From contig CP001769.1 in the NCBI GenBank assembly GCA_000024525.1, forward strand, positions 4,993,001 to 5,057,000: a stretch of DNA of 64,000 bases. Reading direction: 5' to 3'. A program made the position numbers and the translations under genes. Each line of letters begins with the position of its first letter. Position 1 is the stretch's first letter. The stretch comes from Spirosoma linguale DSM 74 (GTDB lineage: Bacteria > Bacteroidota > Bacteroidia > Cytophagales > Spirosomataceae). Under the pieces are notes generated by a model. That model did not search any database and was not told where the DNA came from. It worked only from the letters and a program-made list of their open reading frames with translations. This document shows positions 7,122 to 14,526 of the stretch, piece after piece.

Positions 7122-9809
7122 ATGAAAATTATAGATATTCGAGCACTGAAAGGGCCTAACTATTGGTCAATTAAGCGCCCTAAACTGATCGTGATGCGGT
7201 TAGATTTAGAACAACTGGAAGAATTTCCGTCCAACAGAATTGACGGCTTTTATGAACGCCTTCAACACCTTATACCCAGCCTGTATACCCACGAATGTTC
7301 GGAAGGGCGACCGGGGGGATTTTTCTACCGTGTGGAGCGGGGAACCTGGATGGGGCATATTATTGAACACATCGCGCTGGAAATACAGACACTGGCGGGT
7401 ATGGATTGTGGCTTTGGGCGGACACGCAGTACGGGCGATTATGGCATCTACAACGTCGTATTCGCGTATCAGGAAGAACGGGCCGGTCTCCAGGCGGCTT
7501 ATTGTGCAGTTAATATTGCCCAGGCACTTATTGAAGGCCGGGCGTATGACCTGCAAGCCGACATCACGCTCCTGAGTCAACTATACGAAGAAGACCGGCT
7601 GGGGCCCAGCACAGCCGCTATTGTGAATGCCTGCGTTCAAAAAGGGGTTCCCTACACACGACTCGACACCGATTCGACCGTTTTGTTAGGCTACGGCATT
7701 GCCCAGAAACGTATACAGGCAGCCGTTAGCAGTCAGACGAGTTCGATTGCCGTTGAGCTGGCTGCCGACAAGCATGAAACCAAACGACGACTAGGCAAAG
7801 CGGCTATTCCCGTACCTACAGGACTGGTAGTGGAAACAGAAGCCGAACTTCAGGCGGCTCTCGACAAATTAGGGTTTCCACTGGTTGTCAAACCCCTCGA
7901 TGGCAATCATGGCCGGGGCGTAACCACCAATATTCAAACCAGGGAGGCACTTCTCATCGCCTTTCAGGTAGCCAAGGCGCACAGCGAAGGGGTACTGATA
8001 GAACAGTTTGCACAGGGATATGACTTCCGACTGCTGGTGATCGACTATAAACTCTGCGCCGTAGCGCAACGGATACCCGCCCGCGTCATTGGCGATGGTT
8101 CTTCCACAATCAGCCAGCTTATTGATGGCATCAACAGCGACCCCCGCCGGGGCGACGGACACGTGAATCTGTTAACCAAAATAAGCATTGACGAGGCCAC
8201 GATGGCGATTCTGACCGAACAAAATCTGGTGCCGGAATCCGTGCTGCCCGCCGGGAAAGAACTCTATCTAAAAAAAACGGCTAACCTGAGTACCGGTGGT
8301 ACGTCTATCGACATGACCGATCAGGTGCACCCCGAAATCAAAGCTATGGCCGAACGAACTGCCCGCGTCATTGGCCTGGATATCTGCGGCATCGACCTGA
8401 TTGCGCAGGACATTACCCGCTCGCTACACCGGTCGGGGGCGGTTGTTATCGAAGTGAATGCCGGGCCGGGCTTACGGATGCACACCCACCCATCAGAAGG
8501 CAAGCCCCGCGATGTCGGCAAAGCCATCGCCGATATGCTCTTTCCACATACAGTTAATTCAGGAGCATCCAGACAGGGTCAGTCCAGACAGGGCCAATCC
8601 AGGCTGGGCCGAATTCCGATTATCGCCGTAACAGGTACGAACGGAAAGACCACCACGACCCGGCTCACCCGACACTTGATTCGGCAGGCTGGTTATACGG
8701 TCGGCTTTACCACGACCGAGGGCGTTTATATCGGTGATACGCTTATTGAGGAGGGCGACTGCACCGGTCCGGTAAGTGCCGAAAAAGTGCTACAGGACCC
8801 CTCTGTAGAGTTCGCAGTGCTGGAATGTGCCCGCGGGGGTATGCTCCGTTCCGGTCTGGCCTTCGACCAGTGCGATGTGGGTATCGTGACCAATGTAGCG
8901 GCCGATCACCTCGGCTTGCGGGACATTAACTCGGTAGAAGATATGGCGCGGGTCAAGGCTATTGTGGCTGAAAGTGTGAAACCCGACGGCTACGCCGTGC
9001 TCAATGCCGACAACCCGCACACCTATGCCATGCGCCATTTAGTGAGCAGTCAGGTGGCGCTGTTCAGCATGGACCCGGCCAGCGAACGGATCGTGGCGCA
9101 TTACCGGGCCGGTGGGCTGGCGGCTGTTTACGAAGATGGGTACATCACGCTCCGGCGTGGTGACCAGTGCATCCAGGTCGAACACGTAAACAATATCCCA
9201 CTGGCCTTTGAGGGAAAAGCACCCTTCATGATCGAAAATATCATGGCGGCTGTGCTGGCTGCTTATTGCCAGGAGCTGCCATTTCATCTTATTGCCGAAG
9301 GGCTACGTTCGTTTGTACCTTCTTTTGAGAACACCCCCGGCCGGATGAACCTCTTCTGCTTCCGGAACTACTGTGTACTGGTCGATTATGCGCATAACCC
9401 ACATGGCATAGCCGCGCTGGGCGAGTACATAAAGCAGGCCGGGGCGGTGCATAAAGTAGGGATTCTGACCGGCGTAGGCGACCGTCGGGATGAAGATATC
9501 ATTGCCGTTGGCCGGGTAGCGGCTACGCTATTCGACGAGATCATTATCCGGTTCGACGAAGACAGCCGGGGCCGTGATACCGACCAGATTGCCAGCCTCA
9601 TCCGGCAGGGCATTTACGAAATAGACCAAAACAAGCCCACGCACATTATCCCGGACGAACTGGCCGCGCTCACCTACGCCATTGAGCATGTGCAGGAGTC
9701 GACCATGATCGTTCACCTGTCGGACCGGATCAACCGATCGGTGGAGATTGTGCGGGAGTTTAAGGAGCTGGAAGAGAAATTCGACCTCCACCCCGATTTG
9801 CTGGTGTAG
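7122..9809 (+). CDS. cphA: Cyanophycin synthetase (CphA1 type)
   Basis: Cytosolic, ATP-dependent enzyme that builds cyanophycin (poly-Asp backbone with Arg side chains). 895 residues, close to the usual 870-900. N-terminal domain (about 1-160) contains HIIEH at 79-83, the position of the third, hydrolytic metal site described in some CphA1 enzymes. The ATP-grasp domain (about 215-475) adds Asp: KPLDGNHGRGV and EVNAGPGLRMHTHPSEGKP. The Mur-ligase-like domain (from about 498) adds Arg: P-loop GTNGKT at 505-510, then the CARGGMLRSGL and AADHLGL blocks. An intact P-loop argues for CphA1 and against CphA2. An unusual threefold SRQGQ-type linker occupies residues 483-497. Cyanophycinase and isoaspartyl peptidase genes follow within 3 kb. 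Confidence 0.97.
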   Translation: MKIIDIRALKGPNYWSIKRPKLIVMRLDLEQLEEFPSNRIDGFYERLQHLIPSLYTHECSEGRPGGFFYRVERGTWMGHIIEHIALEIQTLAGMDCGFGRTRSTGDYGIYNVVFAYQEERAGLQAAYCAVNIAQALIEGRAYDLQADITLLSQLYEEDRLGPSTAAIVNACVQKGVPYTRLDTDSTVLLGYGIAQKRIQAAVSSQTSSIAVELAADKHETKRRLGKAAIPVPTGLVVETEAELQAALDKLGFPLVVKPLDGNHGRGVTTNIQTREALLIAFQVAKAHSEGVLIEQFAQGYDFRLLVIDYKLCAVAQRIPARVIGDGSSTISQLIDGINSDPRRGDGHVNLLTKISIDEATMAILTEQNLVPESVLPAGKELYLKKTANLSTGGTSIDMTDQVHPEIKAMAERTARVIGLDICGIDLIAQDITRSLHRSGAVVIEVNAGPGLRMHTHPSEGKPRDVGKAIADMLFPHTVNSGASRQGQSRQGQSRLGRIPIIAVTGTNGKTTTTRLTRHLIRQAGYTVGFTTTEGVYIGDTLIEEGDCTGPVSAEKVLQDPSVEFAVLECARGGMLRSGLAFDQCDVGIVTNVAADHLGLRDINSVEDMARVKAIVAESVKPDGYAVLNADNPHTYAMRHLVSSQVALFSMDPASERIVAHYRAGGLAAVYEDGYITLRRGDQCIQVEHVNNIPLAFEGKAPFMIENIMAAVLAAYCQELPFHLIAEGLRSFVPSFENTPGRMNLFCFRNYCVLVDYAHNPHGIAALGEYIKQAGAVHKVGILTGVGDRRDEDIIAVGRVAATLFDEIIIRFDEDSRGRDTDQIASLIRQGIYEIDQNKPTHIIPDELAALTYAIEHVQESTMIVHLSDRINRSVEIVREFKELEEKFDLHPDLLV
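8568..8612 (+). repeat. 15-bp tandem repeat (3 copies) in the cphA inter-domain linker
   Basis: Three in-frame copies at 8568-8582, 8583-8597 and 8598-8612, based on tccagacagggtcag. They encode SRQGQ, SRQGQ and SRLGR between the ATP-grasp and Mur-ligase domains. The first two copies are nearly identical and the third has drifted, as expected for slippage-derived expansion. Confidence 0.9.
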
Positions 9810-9818
9810 GCCATCTAC

Positions 9819-10010
9819 CCGACGGCAGAGATGCTGTCGGTCGGTAATCGTTACGTTGCTGCGTTGCCCGTAGTCTGAGACTACGGGCAAGCGTTATCCG
9901 GTCTCCGACCGGTATAAATGATTTGATTAACACCGGTCAGAGACCGGATAACACATGGGCGTAGTCTGAGACTACGCCCAACATCATACCGACAGCAGAG
10001 ATGCTGTCGG
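9819..10010. repeat. Nested palindromic intergenic element, family A (copy 1)
   Basis: Between the convergent cphA and cyanophycinase genes. Three different palindromes are stacked symmetrically. The outer one is ccgacagcagagatgctgtc-like at 9819-9840 and 9989-10010. The middle one is a gtagtctgagactac core at 9867-9889 and 9957-9979. The inner one is ttatccggtctccgaccggt at about 9894-9912, with its complement at about 9932-9951. Each motif is itself palindromic and the whole is also an inverted repeat. The middle and inner motifs recur at 24.1 and 30.1 kb. Confidence 0.85.
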
Positions 10011-10023
10011 GTACAGGCCGTTT

Positions 10024-10893
10024 TCAGGAAAAGCTTGTCTCTGCCGTTCGGGTAAAAATCCGGTCTTTCAGGAAATACGAGGCTCCTTTGGCCAGGATAT
10101 TGACGCGTAAATTATTGACATAAACCGGCTGAAGCTCCGGGACTTCGTAGTAGTTGGAATCCCGCACGTTATCCGCATCAATGACAAATACGCCCCCGGT
10201 TCCGATGGCCCGCAGTACATCCCCCTGCGAAATCACAACGCCGGAATCGATACAAAGCCCGATGCCCAGCAAGCCGGGGTTACGCAGCAGGGCTTCGGTG
10301 AGCCGGGGAAAGCGGCTGCGCTGCATGAAGTGGGTATCAATAATGGCTTCGGGCAGCAGAGACAATCCTTTTTCGGTTTCGACCATACCCTTAATGAGCG
10401 ACTCCGCACTCTTCCCTTCTTTAATGGCCAGTCTGGGCATGGCAGCCGCCCCGGCGCTGGTACCGGCAATGACGAAATTATCCTGCTGATACCGCTCATG
10501 AATTTTTGCCAGTAGCACGGTGTCCAGCAGTTTATCGACCAGCCGGGTTTGATCGCCCCCAGTAAACAAGACCCCATCGGCCTTGTCGATGCGTTCCAGA
10601 TTCTCGCGTTTATCGGCGTCTTCGGGGCTGTCGATGTACATAACGTGTACGTGTTTGCAGCCCAGCTTCGCAAACGCATCCAGATAGCTCTGCCCCATCT
10701 CTTCGGGAATTTCGGAAGCCGCCGGAATCACCTCAATCCGGGAATTTTCCCCGTTCACTTCGGCCAGGAATTCGGCCAGAATGCCGGACTCAAAAAAGTT
10801 CGACTGGCGCAGTTCGCTGGACGTACTTGTGTTCTCCTGATCTTTTGCTTCACTTCCGCCAATCGGAATTAGTTTTCCTTTAGGTACTGCCAT
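10024..10893 (-). CDS. cphB: Cyanophycinase-family serine peptidase with an altered triad
   Basis: 289-residue S51-like peptidase of the cyanophycinase family, no signal peptide, hence cytosolic. It shows IPIGGSE near the N-terminus, FTGGDQ (110-115), the nucleophile elbow GTSAGA with Ser146, and DTHF with His188. In Synechocystis CphB the triad is Ser132, His174, Glu201, so Glu lies 27 residues after His. At that spacing this protein has Ile215 (GLCIDSG), whereas the neighbouring copy has Glu213 (GLEEDTG). It may be inactive, use another acid such as Asp216, or have a different specificity. Divergent from the second copy across 134 bp. Confidence 0.88.
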   Translation of the reverse strand: MAVPKGKLIPIGGSEAKDQENTSTSSELRQSNFFESGILAEFLAEVNGENSRIEVIPAASEIPEEMGQSYLDAFAKLGCKHVHVMYIDSPEDADKRENLERIDKADGVLFTGGDQTRLVDKLLDTVLLAKIHERYQQDNFVIAGTSAGAAAMPRLAIKEGKSAESLIKGMVETEKGLSLLPEAIIDTHFMQRSRFPRLTEALLRNPGLLGIGLCIDSGVVISQGDVLRAIGTGGVFVIDADNVRDSNYYEVPELQPVYVNNLRVNILAKGASYFLKDRIFTRTAETSFS

Positions 10894-11027
10894 CTCAATA
10901 CGGGTTTATGTGTGTTTTCAGTTAAAATCAATAGAACCAATAGAAGACTACGGTGTTAGTAGAATAGACGTTACAGCATACGTTACTTACCCCAGGCCAC
11001 AGGGATGGCCTTAATCCAGCCCAGACT
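10894..11027. promoter_or_regulatory. Divergent promoter region between the two cyanophycinase genes
   Basis: 134 bp separate the two divergent starts (10893 on minus, 11028 on plus), so both promoters must lie here unless transcripts enter from outside. No clear operator palindrome was recognised. Location is inferred from geometry only. Confidence 0.5.
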
Positions 11028-11867
11028 ATGCACATACGAGGTACACTGATTGCCATTGGAGGGAACGAAGACAAAGGAAACCGAGCCCGACCGCTCCACG
11101 TCCACGACACCGTTCATGCCTTTGCCAACTCAGGTATTCTGTACCGAATTATGGTCGAGATCAACAACCCCGACGCCTGCCTGGAGGTGGTCACAACGGC
11201 CTCCAGCATTCCCGAAGCAGTGGCCAGGCAATACATCCGGTCGTTTAAAAAGCTGGGGCACAAAAACGTCCGGCAACTGCACATCACTTCGCCCGAAGAA
11301 GCCGACCAGCCCGACATACTGGCCCGTATTCAGACCTGCGGAGGGATTCTGTTTTCGGGTGGCGACCAATTGGTACTTACCTCCGTATTCCGGGACACGG
11401 CTTTCGCCCGACTTCTTCACGAACGGTACCTGCACGAGCCCTTCGTCATTGCCGGTACCAGCGCCGGGGCCATGGTTATGTCGGATTTAATGATTTACCC
11501 GCGCACACCCCAAAACCTCCTGCACCCCGAAGTCGACTTGTTTCCGGGCCTCTCACTGATTCACGACGCCATCATCGACACCCATTTTCTGGTTCGGGGC
11601 CGTTTCAGAAGGCTGGCGTTTGCCGTTTCGCAGCACCCGACGCACATTGGTATCGGACTGGAAGAAGACACGGGTATCATTATCCGGAAAGGCAACAAGC
11701 TCGAAGCCATTGGTTCGGGGCTGATTACCCTCATCGATGGCCGAAGTCTCAAAGAAGCCAACCTGACAGTGGCGCAGGTCAAGCACGACATTTTCATCGA
11801 AAACCTGCTCGTTCATGTACTGAGCCACGGCAACAGTTTCACCCTGCGCAACAAGAAATTCTCCTGA
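11028..11867 (+). CDS. cphB: Cyanophycinase (complete catalytic triad)
   Basis: 279-residue cytosolic cyanophycinase that releases beta-Asp-Arg dipeptides from cyanophycin. Shows IAIGGNEDKG at the N-terminus, FSGGDQ (109-114), nucleophile Ser145 in GTSAGA, His186 in DTHF and the expected Glu213 in GLEEDTG, exactly 27 residues after His. It shares the fold motifs with the copy at 10024-10893 throughout but is clearly diverged. It converges on the isoaspartyl peptidase gene with only 3 bp between stop codons. This is the more likely functional depolymerase of the pair. Confidence 0.92.
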   Translation: MHIRGTLIAIGGNEDKGNRARPLHVHDTVHAFANSGILYRIMVEINNPDACLEVVTTASSIPEAVARQYIRSFKKLGHKNVRQLHITSPEEADQPDILARIQTCGGILFSGGDQLVLTSVFRDTAFARLLHERYLHEPFVIAGTSAGAMVMSDLMIYPRTPQNLLHPEVDLFPGLSLIHDAIIDTHFLVRGRFRRLAFAVSQHPTHIGIGLEEDTGIIIRKGNKLEAIGSGLITLIDGRSLKEANLTVAQVKHDIFIENLLVHVLSHGNSFTLRNKKFS

Positions 11868-11870
11868 AGT

Positions 11871-12791
11871 TCAGGCGAAAATTGCGATTTCACCCTCGCC
11901 GACATCGTTGCGCCAGCCCCGGTACATGCCTTCCGAATTGAAGGGCAATTCAACGTTTCCGGCCCGATCAACGGCAATCAGCCCGCCTTCGCCACCCATC
12001 GTTTTTAACTTATCCTGCACAACATACGCACAGGCTTTTTTCAACGACAGGCCTTTGTACTCCATCAGGCAGGAAATATCGTGCGCCACCACCGACCGGA
12101 TAAAAAACTCACCATAGCCCGTACACGATACCGCGCAGGTCTGGTTGTTGGCGTAGGTTCCGGCCCCGATTACGGGCGTATCGCCAACACGTCCGTACTT
12201 TTTGTTCGTCAGGCCGCCGGTAGACGTAGCCGACGCCAGATTACCGTCCTGATCGAGCGCCACCGCGCCAACGGTCCCTTTGCCGGTATTGCGTTTGCTA
12301 TGATCCAGCTGCGTTTTATTGGCCTCCTGCGCTTCTTTGAGCTGTTGAGACCGCAGTTCGGTAAAGAAGTACTCGTCCGGCTCAAACGTCAGTTTATGCT
12401 CACGGGCGAAGTCCTCGGCACCACTCGCCAGCAGAAAGACATTTTCGGATTGTTCCATGACCGCCCTGGCCAGTGAGATTGGATTCCGGATGTTCGTCAC
12501 ACCGGCCACGGCCCCCGCTTTGAGCGACTGGCCGCACATGATCGACGCGTCCATTTCGTGCTTACCACTGGCGGCAAACACGGCCCCTCTGCCCGCATTG
12601 AAGAGTTCGTTTTCTTCCAGACTACGGACAGCCTGTTCCACGGCATCGAGGGCGCTGCCGCCCCGGTTCAGAATTGTATACCCGGCATCTAAAGCGGCCT
12701 CCAGCCCCCGCCGAAAAGCGTTTTCCTGCTCTGGTGTGATTTCGTCCCGATTAATGGTTCCTGAGCCACCGTGTATGGCAATAGTGTACAT
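11871..12791 (-). CDS. iaaA: Isoaspartyl peptidase / plant-type L-asparaginase (Ntn hydrolase)
   Basis: 306-residue Ntn-hydrolase precursor. Start chosen at the ATG at 12791 giving MYTIAIHGGSG, the family N-terminus; an in-frame extension to 12908 is not family-like. Self-cleavage is expected before Thr173 in the GKGTVGAVALD block, followed by ATSTGG and a GDTPVIGAGTYA block. These enzymes hydrolyse beta-aspartyl dipeptides and asparagine. In a cyanophycin setting the natural substrate would be beta-Asp-Arg made by cyanophycinase, giving Asp and Arg. It overlaps transcriptionally with the convergent cyanophycinase (3 bp between stops). Confidence 0.93.
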   Translation of the reverse strand: MYTIAIHGGSGTINRDEITPEQENAFRRGLEAALDAGYTILNRGGSALDAVEQAVRSLEENELFNAGRGAVFAASGKHEMDASIMCGQSLKAGAVAGVTNIRNPISLARAVMEQSENVFLLASGAEDFAREHKLTFEPDEYFFTELRSQQLKEAQEANKTQLDHSKRNTGKGTVGAVALDQDGNLASATSTGGLTNKKYGRVGDTPVIGAGTYANNQTCAVSCTGYGEFFIRSVVAHDISCLMEYKGLSLKKACAYVVQDKLKTMGGEGGLIAVDRAGNVELPFNSEGMYRGWRNDVGEGEIAIFA

Positions 12792-13015
12792 ACGTGAAGT
12801 CGTCAATTGAATAGTAACACAAACGGATTTCGTGCTGAATGCTGGTGTAGTCAACATCCGCGAATCCAATGCGACTACGAATCGGCAAGCCAAATTAGGC
12901 AATGGCACGGGCCGTTCTGCTCAAATCCTCACTTTTGAACCAGCCCTTCGGCCGGTTCCTGTTGCGGGTGGTTAACTAGACAAACCGGGAGTATACCAAC
13001 AAAACGACGTTAATC

Positions 13016-13318
13016 ATGAACACACAAATCAGGCAGTATTCGAACCAGGTGGAAGATACGTCAGGGCCGGGGCCATCGGCTAGCGAGCATACAATCGACG
13101 TAGCAGGCGGTATAAATATAACTCGCGAAGAAGGCAACGAAGACGCCGAGCGCCTGACCAGCACGAAAACCGATGCTAAAGACGAGGGGGGTGATCAGGC
13201 CAATGCGCGCGGGGGCGATTCGACCATCCTGGGGGCAGACGGTCTGGCCGGTGGCCTGTCGGGCGATGGCGAACGGACCAATGAGTACGATGCCGCCGTT
13301 ATGGGGCTGGACGATTAA
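13016..13318 (+). CDS. Small acidic, probably disordered protein (MxTQIRxY family)
   Basis: 100 residues, rich in Asp, Glu, Gly, Asn and Thr, with no hydrophobic core, signal peptide or known domain. The beginning MNTQIRQY and a later HTIDVAGGINITRE segment match the protein at 17847-18035 (MQTQIRTY ... HVIDTAGADEDFNTTRD), so the two are paralogues. The conserved ends suggest a short functional motif on a disordered carrier. Function unknown. It is followed by a 49-bp inverted-repeat element. Confidence 0.65.
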   Translation: MNTQIRQYSNQVEDTSGPGPSASEHTIDVAGGINITREEGNEDAERLTSTKTDAKDEGGDQANARGGDSTILGADGLAGGLSGDGERTNEYDAAVMGLDD

Positions 13319-13326
13319 GGTGTTTA

Positions 13327-13451
13327 CCACCCCCAACCGAAGCGTCGGCCCGGCCCCTCCTAAAACAGGAGGGGGCTTTGTAACGAGGTACCCTTGTCTT
13401 AGACCCCTCCTGTTTTAGGAGGGGCCGGGACGACGCTTCGGTTGGGGGCGG
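13327..13451. repeat. Large inverted repeat (49-bp arms), MITE- or terminator-like
   Basis: Arms at 13327-13375 and 13403-13451 are complementary at about 46 of 49 positions with a 27-bp spacer. Each arm ends in its own small palindrome, cccctcctaaaacaggaggg. It lies between the convergent 13016-13318 and 13465-13596 genes, so it can end transcription from both sides. No transposase and no clear target duplication are visible. Confidence 0.85.
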
Positions 13452-13464
13452 TCCGTTCGCTTAT

Positions 13465-13596
13465 TTACTCGTCATCATCCAAATCGACACCCGACTCCAT
13501 AGCGGCTGCTTCATCATTGGAGGTGGCTGAGTTAAATTCTGTCGAGTCAAAATCCGTTTGATCGAGCGTTGTTTCCTGTGGTTCCTGATTTTCCAT
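13465..13596 (-). CDS. Very small acidic protein (43 aa)
   Basis: Starts with MENQEPQETTLDQTDFDSTE and ends in SGVDLDDDE. Strongly acidic, no hydrophobic segment. Support comes from a clean frame with natural composition, a position between two hairpins in a short operon-like gap, and resemblance in style to the other acidic proteins here. No homology recognised. Confidence 0.5.
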   Translation of the reverse strand: MENQEPQETTLDQTDFDSTEFNSATSNDEAAAMESGVDLDDDE

Positions 13597-13634
13597 GGCG
13601 TTGCTATTGGTTAACGTGAATCATGTTCATCCCT

Positions 13635-13687
13635 GCTGAACAGAAAAGGTGAGCAAACAGCACGTTTGCTCACCTTTTCTGTTCAGC
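13635..13687 (-). terminator. Terminator after the DUF892 gene
   Basis: Perfect 24-bp stem (gctgaacagaaaaggtgagc at the left end) with a 5-nt loop, starting 11 bp after the DUF892 stop on the minus strand. A strong hairpin without a long T run. Confidence 0.75.
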
Positions 13688-13697
13688 ACAACTCAGT

Positions 13698-14186
13698 TTA
13701 TGCCTGAGCGGCCTGTTGATTTACCGAACTGGTAGCAATGACGGTCAGTTTTTCGTCGGTTGCTTTTTCTTCTTCCAGCGTTTGGGCAAACAGGTCAGCT
13801 GCCTGATCCTGACCAGCCTGCTGAGCCAGCGTACGGGCGGTACCGTAGGCAGCAATTTCGTAATGTTCAACTTTCTGAGCGGCACCGATGATCGCGGCAT
13901 CAGCCAGTTGAGGATCTTCGATCTGGCTCAGCAAATCCTGCGCTTCTTCAACCAGTCCCTGCATGGCCATGCATGTTTCTCCATCCGGATCAACGCCCAT
14001 TTGTTGGGCAATCTGCTCCAGCCGCTGTACCTGCTGCTCTGTCTCACGCTGGTGCGTTTGTAGCGCCTGACGGAGCTGGTCGTTCTGGGCACGCTCAATA
14101 AGTTGGGGTAGCGCTTCCAGAATCTGGTTTTCGGCAGAGTATAGATCCTGGATCGTATGCTCCATAAATTCCTGCATTGTTTTCAT
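13698..14186 (-). CDS. DUF892 ferritin-like protein (YciE/YciF type)
   Basis: 162-residue all-helical protein. The N-terminus MKTMQEFMEHTIQDLYSAEN and the central QKVEHYEIAAYGTARTLAQQ block are signatures of the DUF892/YciF family, which adopts a ferritin-like four-helix bundle with Glu/His metal ligands (for example the Glu of SAENQ and the Glu-His of VEHYE). The family is usually stress-induced. The Ala/Gln-rich tail is unstructured. Monocistronic by the look of it, with a strong hairpin after it. Confidence 0.88.
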   Translation of the reverse strand: MKTMQEFMEHTIQDLYSAENQILEALPQLIERAQNDQLRQALQTHQRETEQQVQRLEQIAQQMGVDPDGETCMAMQGLVEEAQDLLSQIEDPQLADAAIIGAAQKVEHYEIAAYGTARTLAQQAGQDQAADLFAQTLEEEKATDEKLTVIATSSVNQQAAQA

Positions 14187-14526
14187 GATACTCGACTGGT
14201 TTACCTACGTGGTTTAGTGTTGTTAATTGACTTGACAGGCCAGCCGCAGCTGTGCTTTTTTTGAGTGAGCAAAACGACTGGCCGCCTATTCAAACAACGG
14301 CCTCAACCGGCTACCGTCACCGGATAAATCAATCAAGTAAGGGAACGGGGCCTAGTATACACTATCACTACAGTACGTTAAATATGCCCACTTCATGCAG
14401 AATTACTGACGGGAGCCGTTGCCTCACACGTCCGTATTTCGGATGGACCTTCGTGCCATCATCGGGTTACATTCAGGGTGTCGGCGACGCCCAAGGTGTT
14501 TCCAGTAGTGTAAATTAAAGGAGTGT
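14187..14526. other. Intergenic stretch without a supported gene
   Basis: 340 bp between divergent DUF892 and FRG genes. An open frame at 14252-14518 has composition unlike a real protein and no conserved motif, so I leave it out. The region should hold two divergent promoters; no precise elements are claimed. Confidence 0.5.

Noticed and set aside
8790..9038. Minus-strand frames inside cphA and other long genes
   Set aside because: They mirror GC-rich coding DNA of well-supported genes on the other strand and show no family motifs.
9819..10010. Possible CRISPR array in the repeat-rich gap after cphA
   Set aside because: Repeats are symmetrical inverted motifs without regular spacers or direct repetition, and no cas gene is near.
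14252..14518. 88-codon open frame before the FRG gene
   Set aside because: Composition is not protein-like (many Ser, Thr, Tyr and Gly in no pattern), no conserved motif, and it overlaps the expected divergent promoter region.
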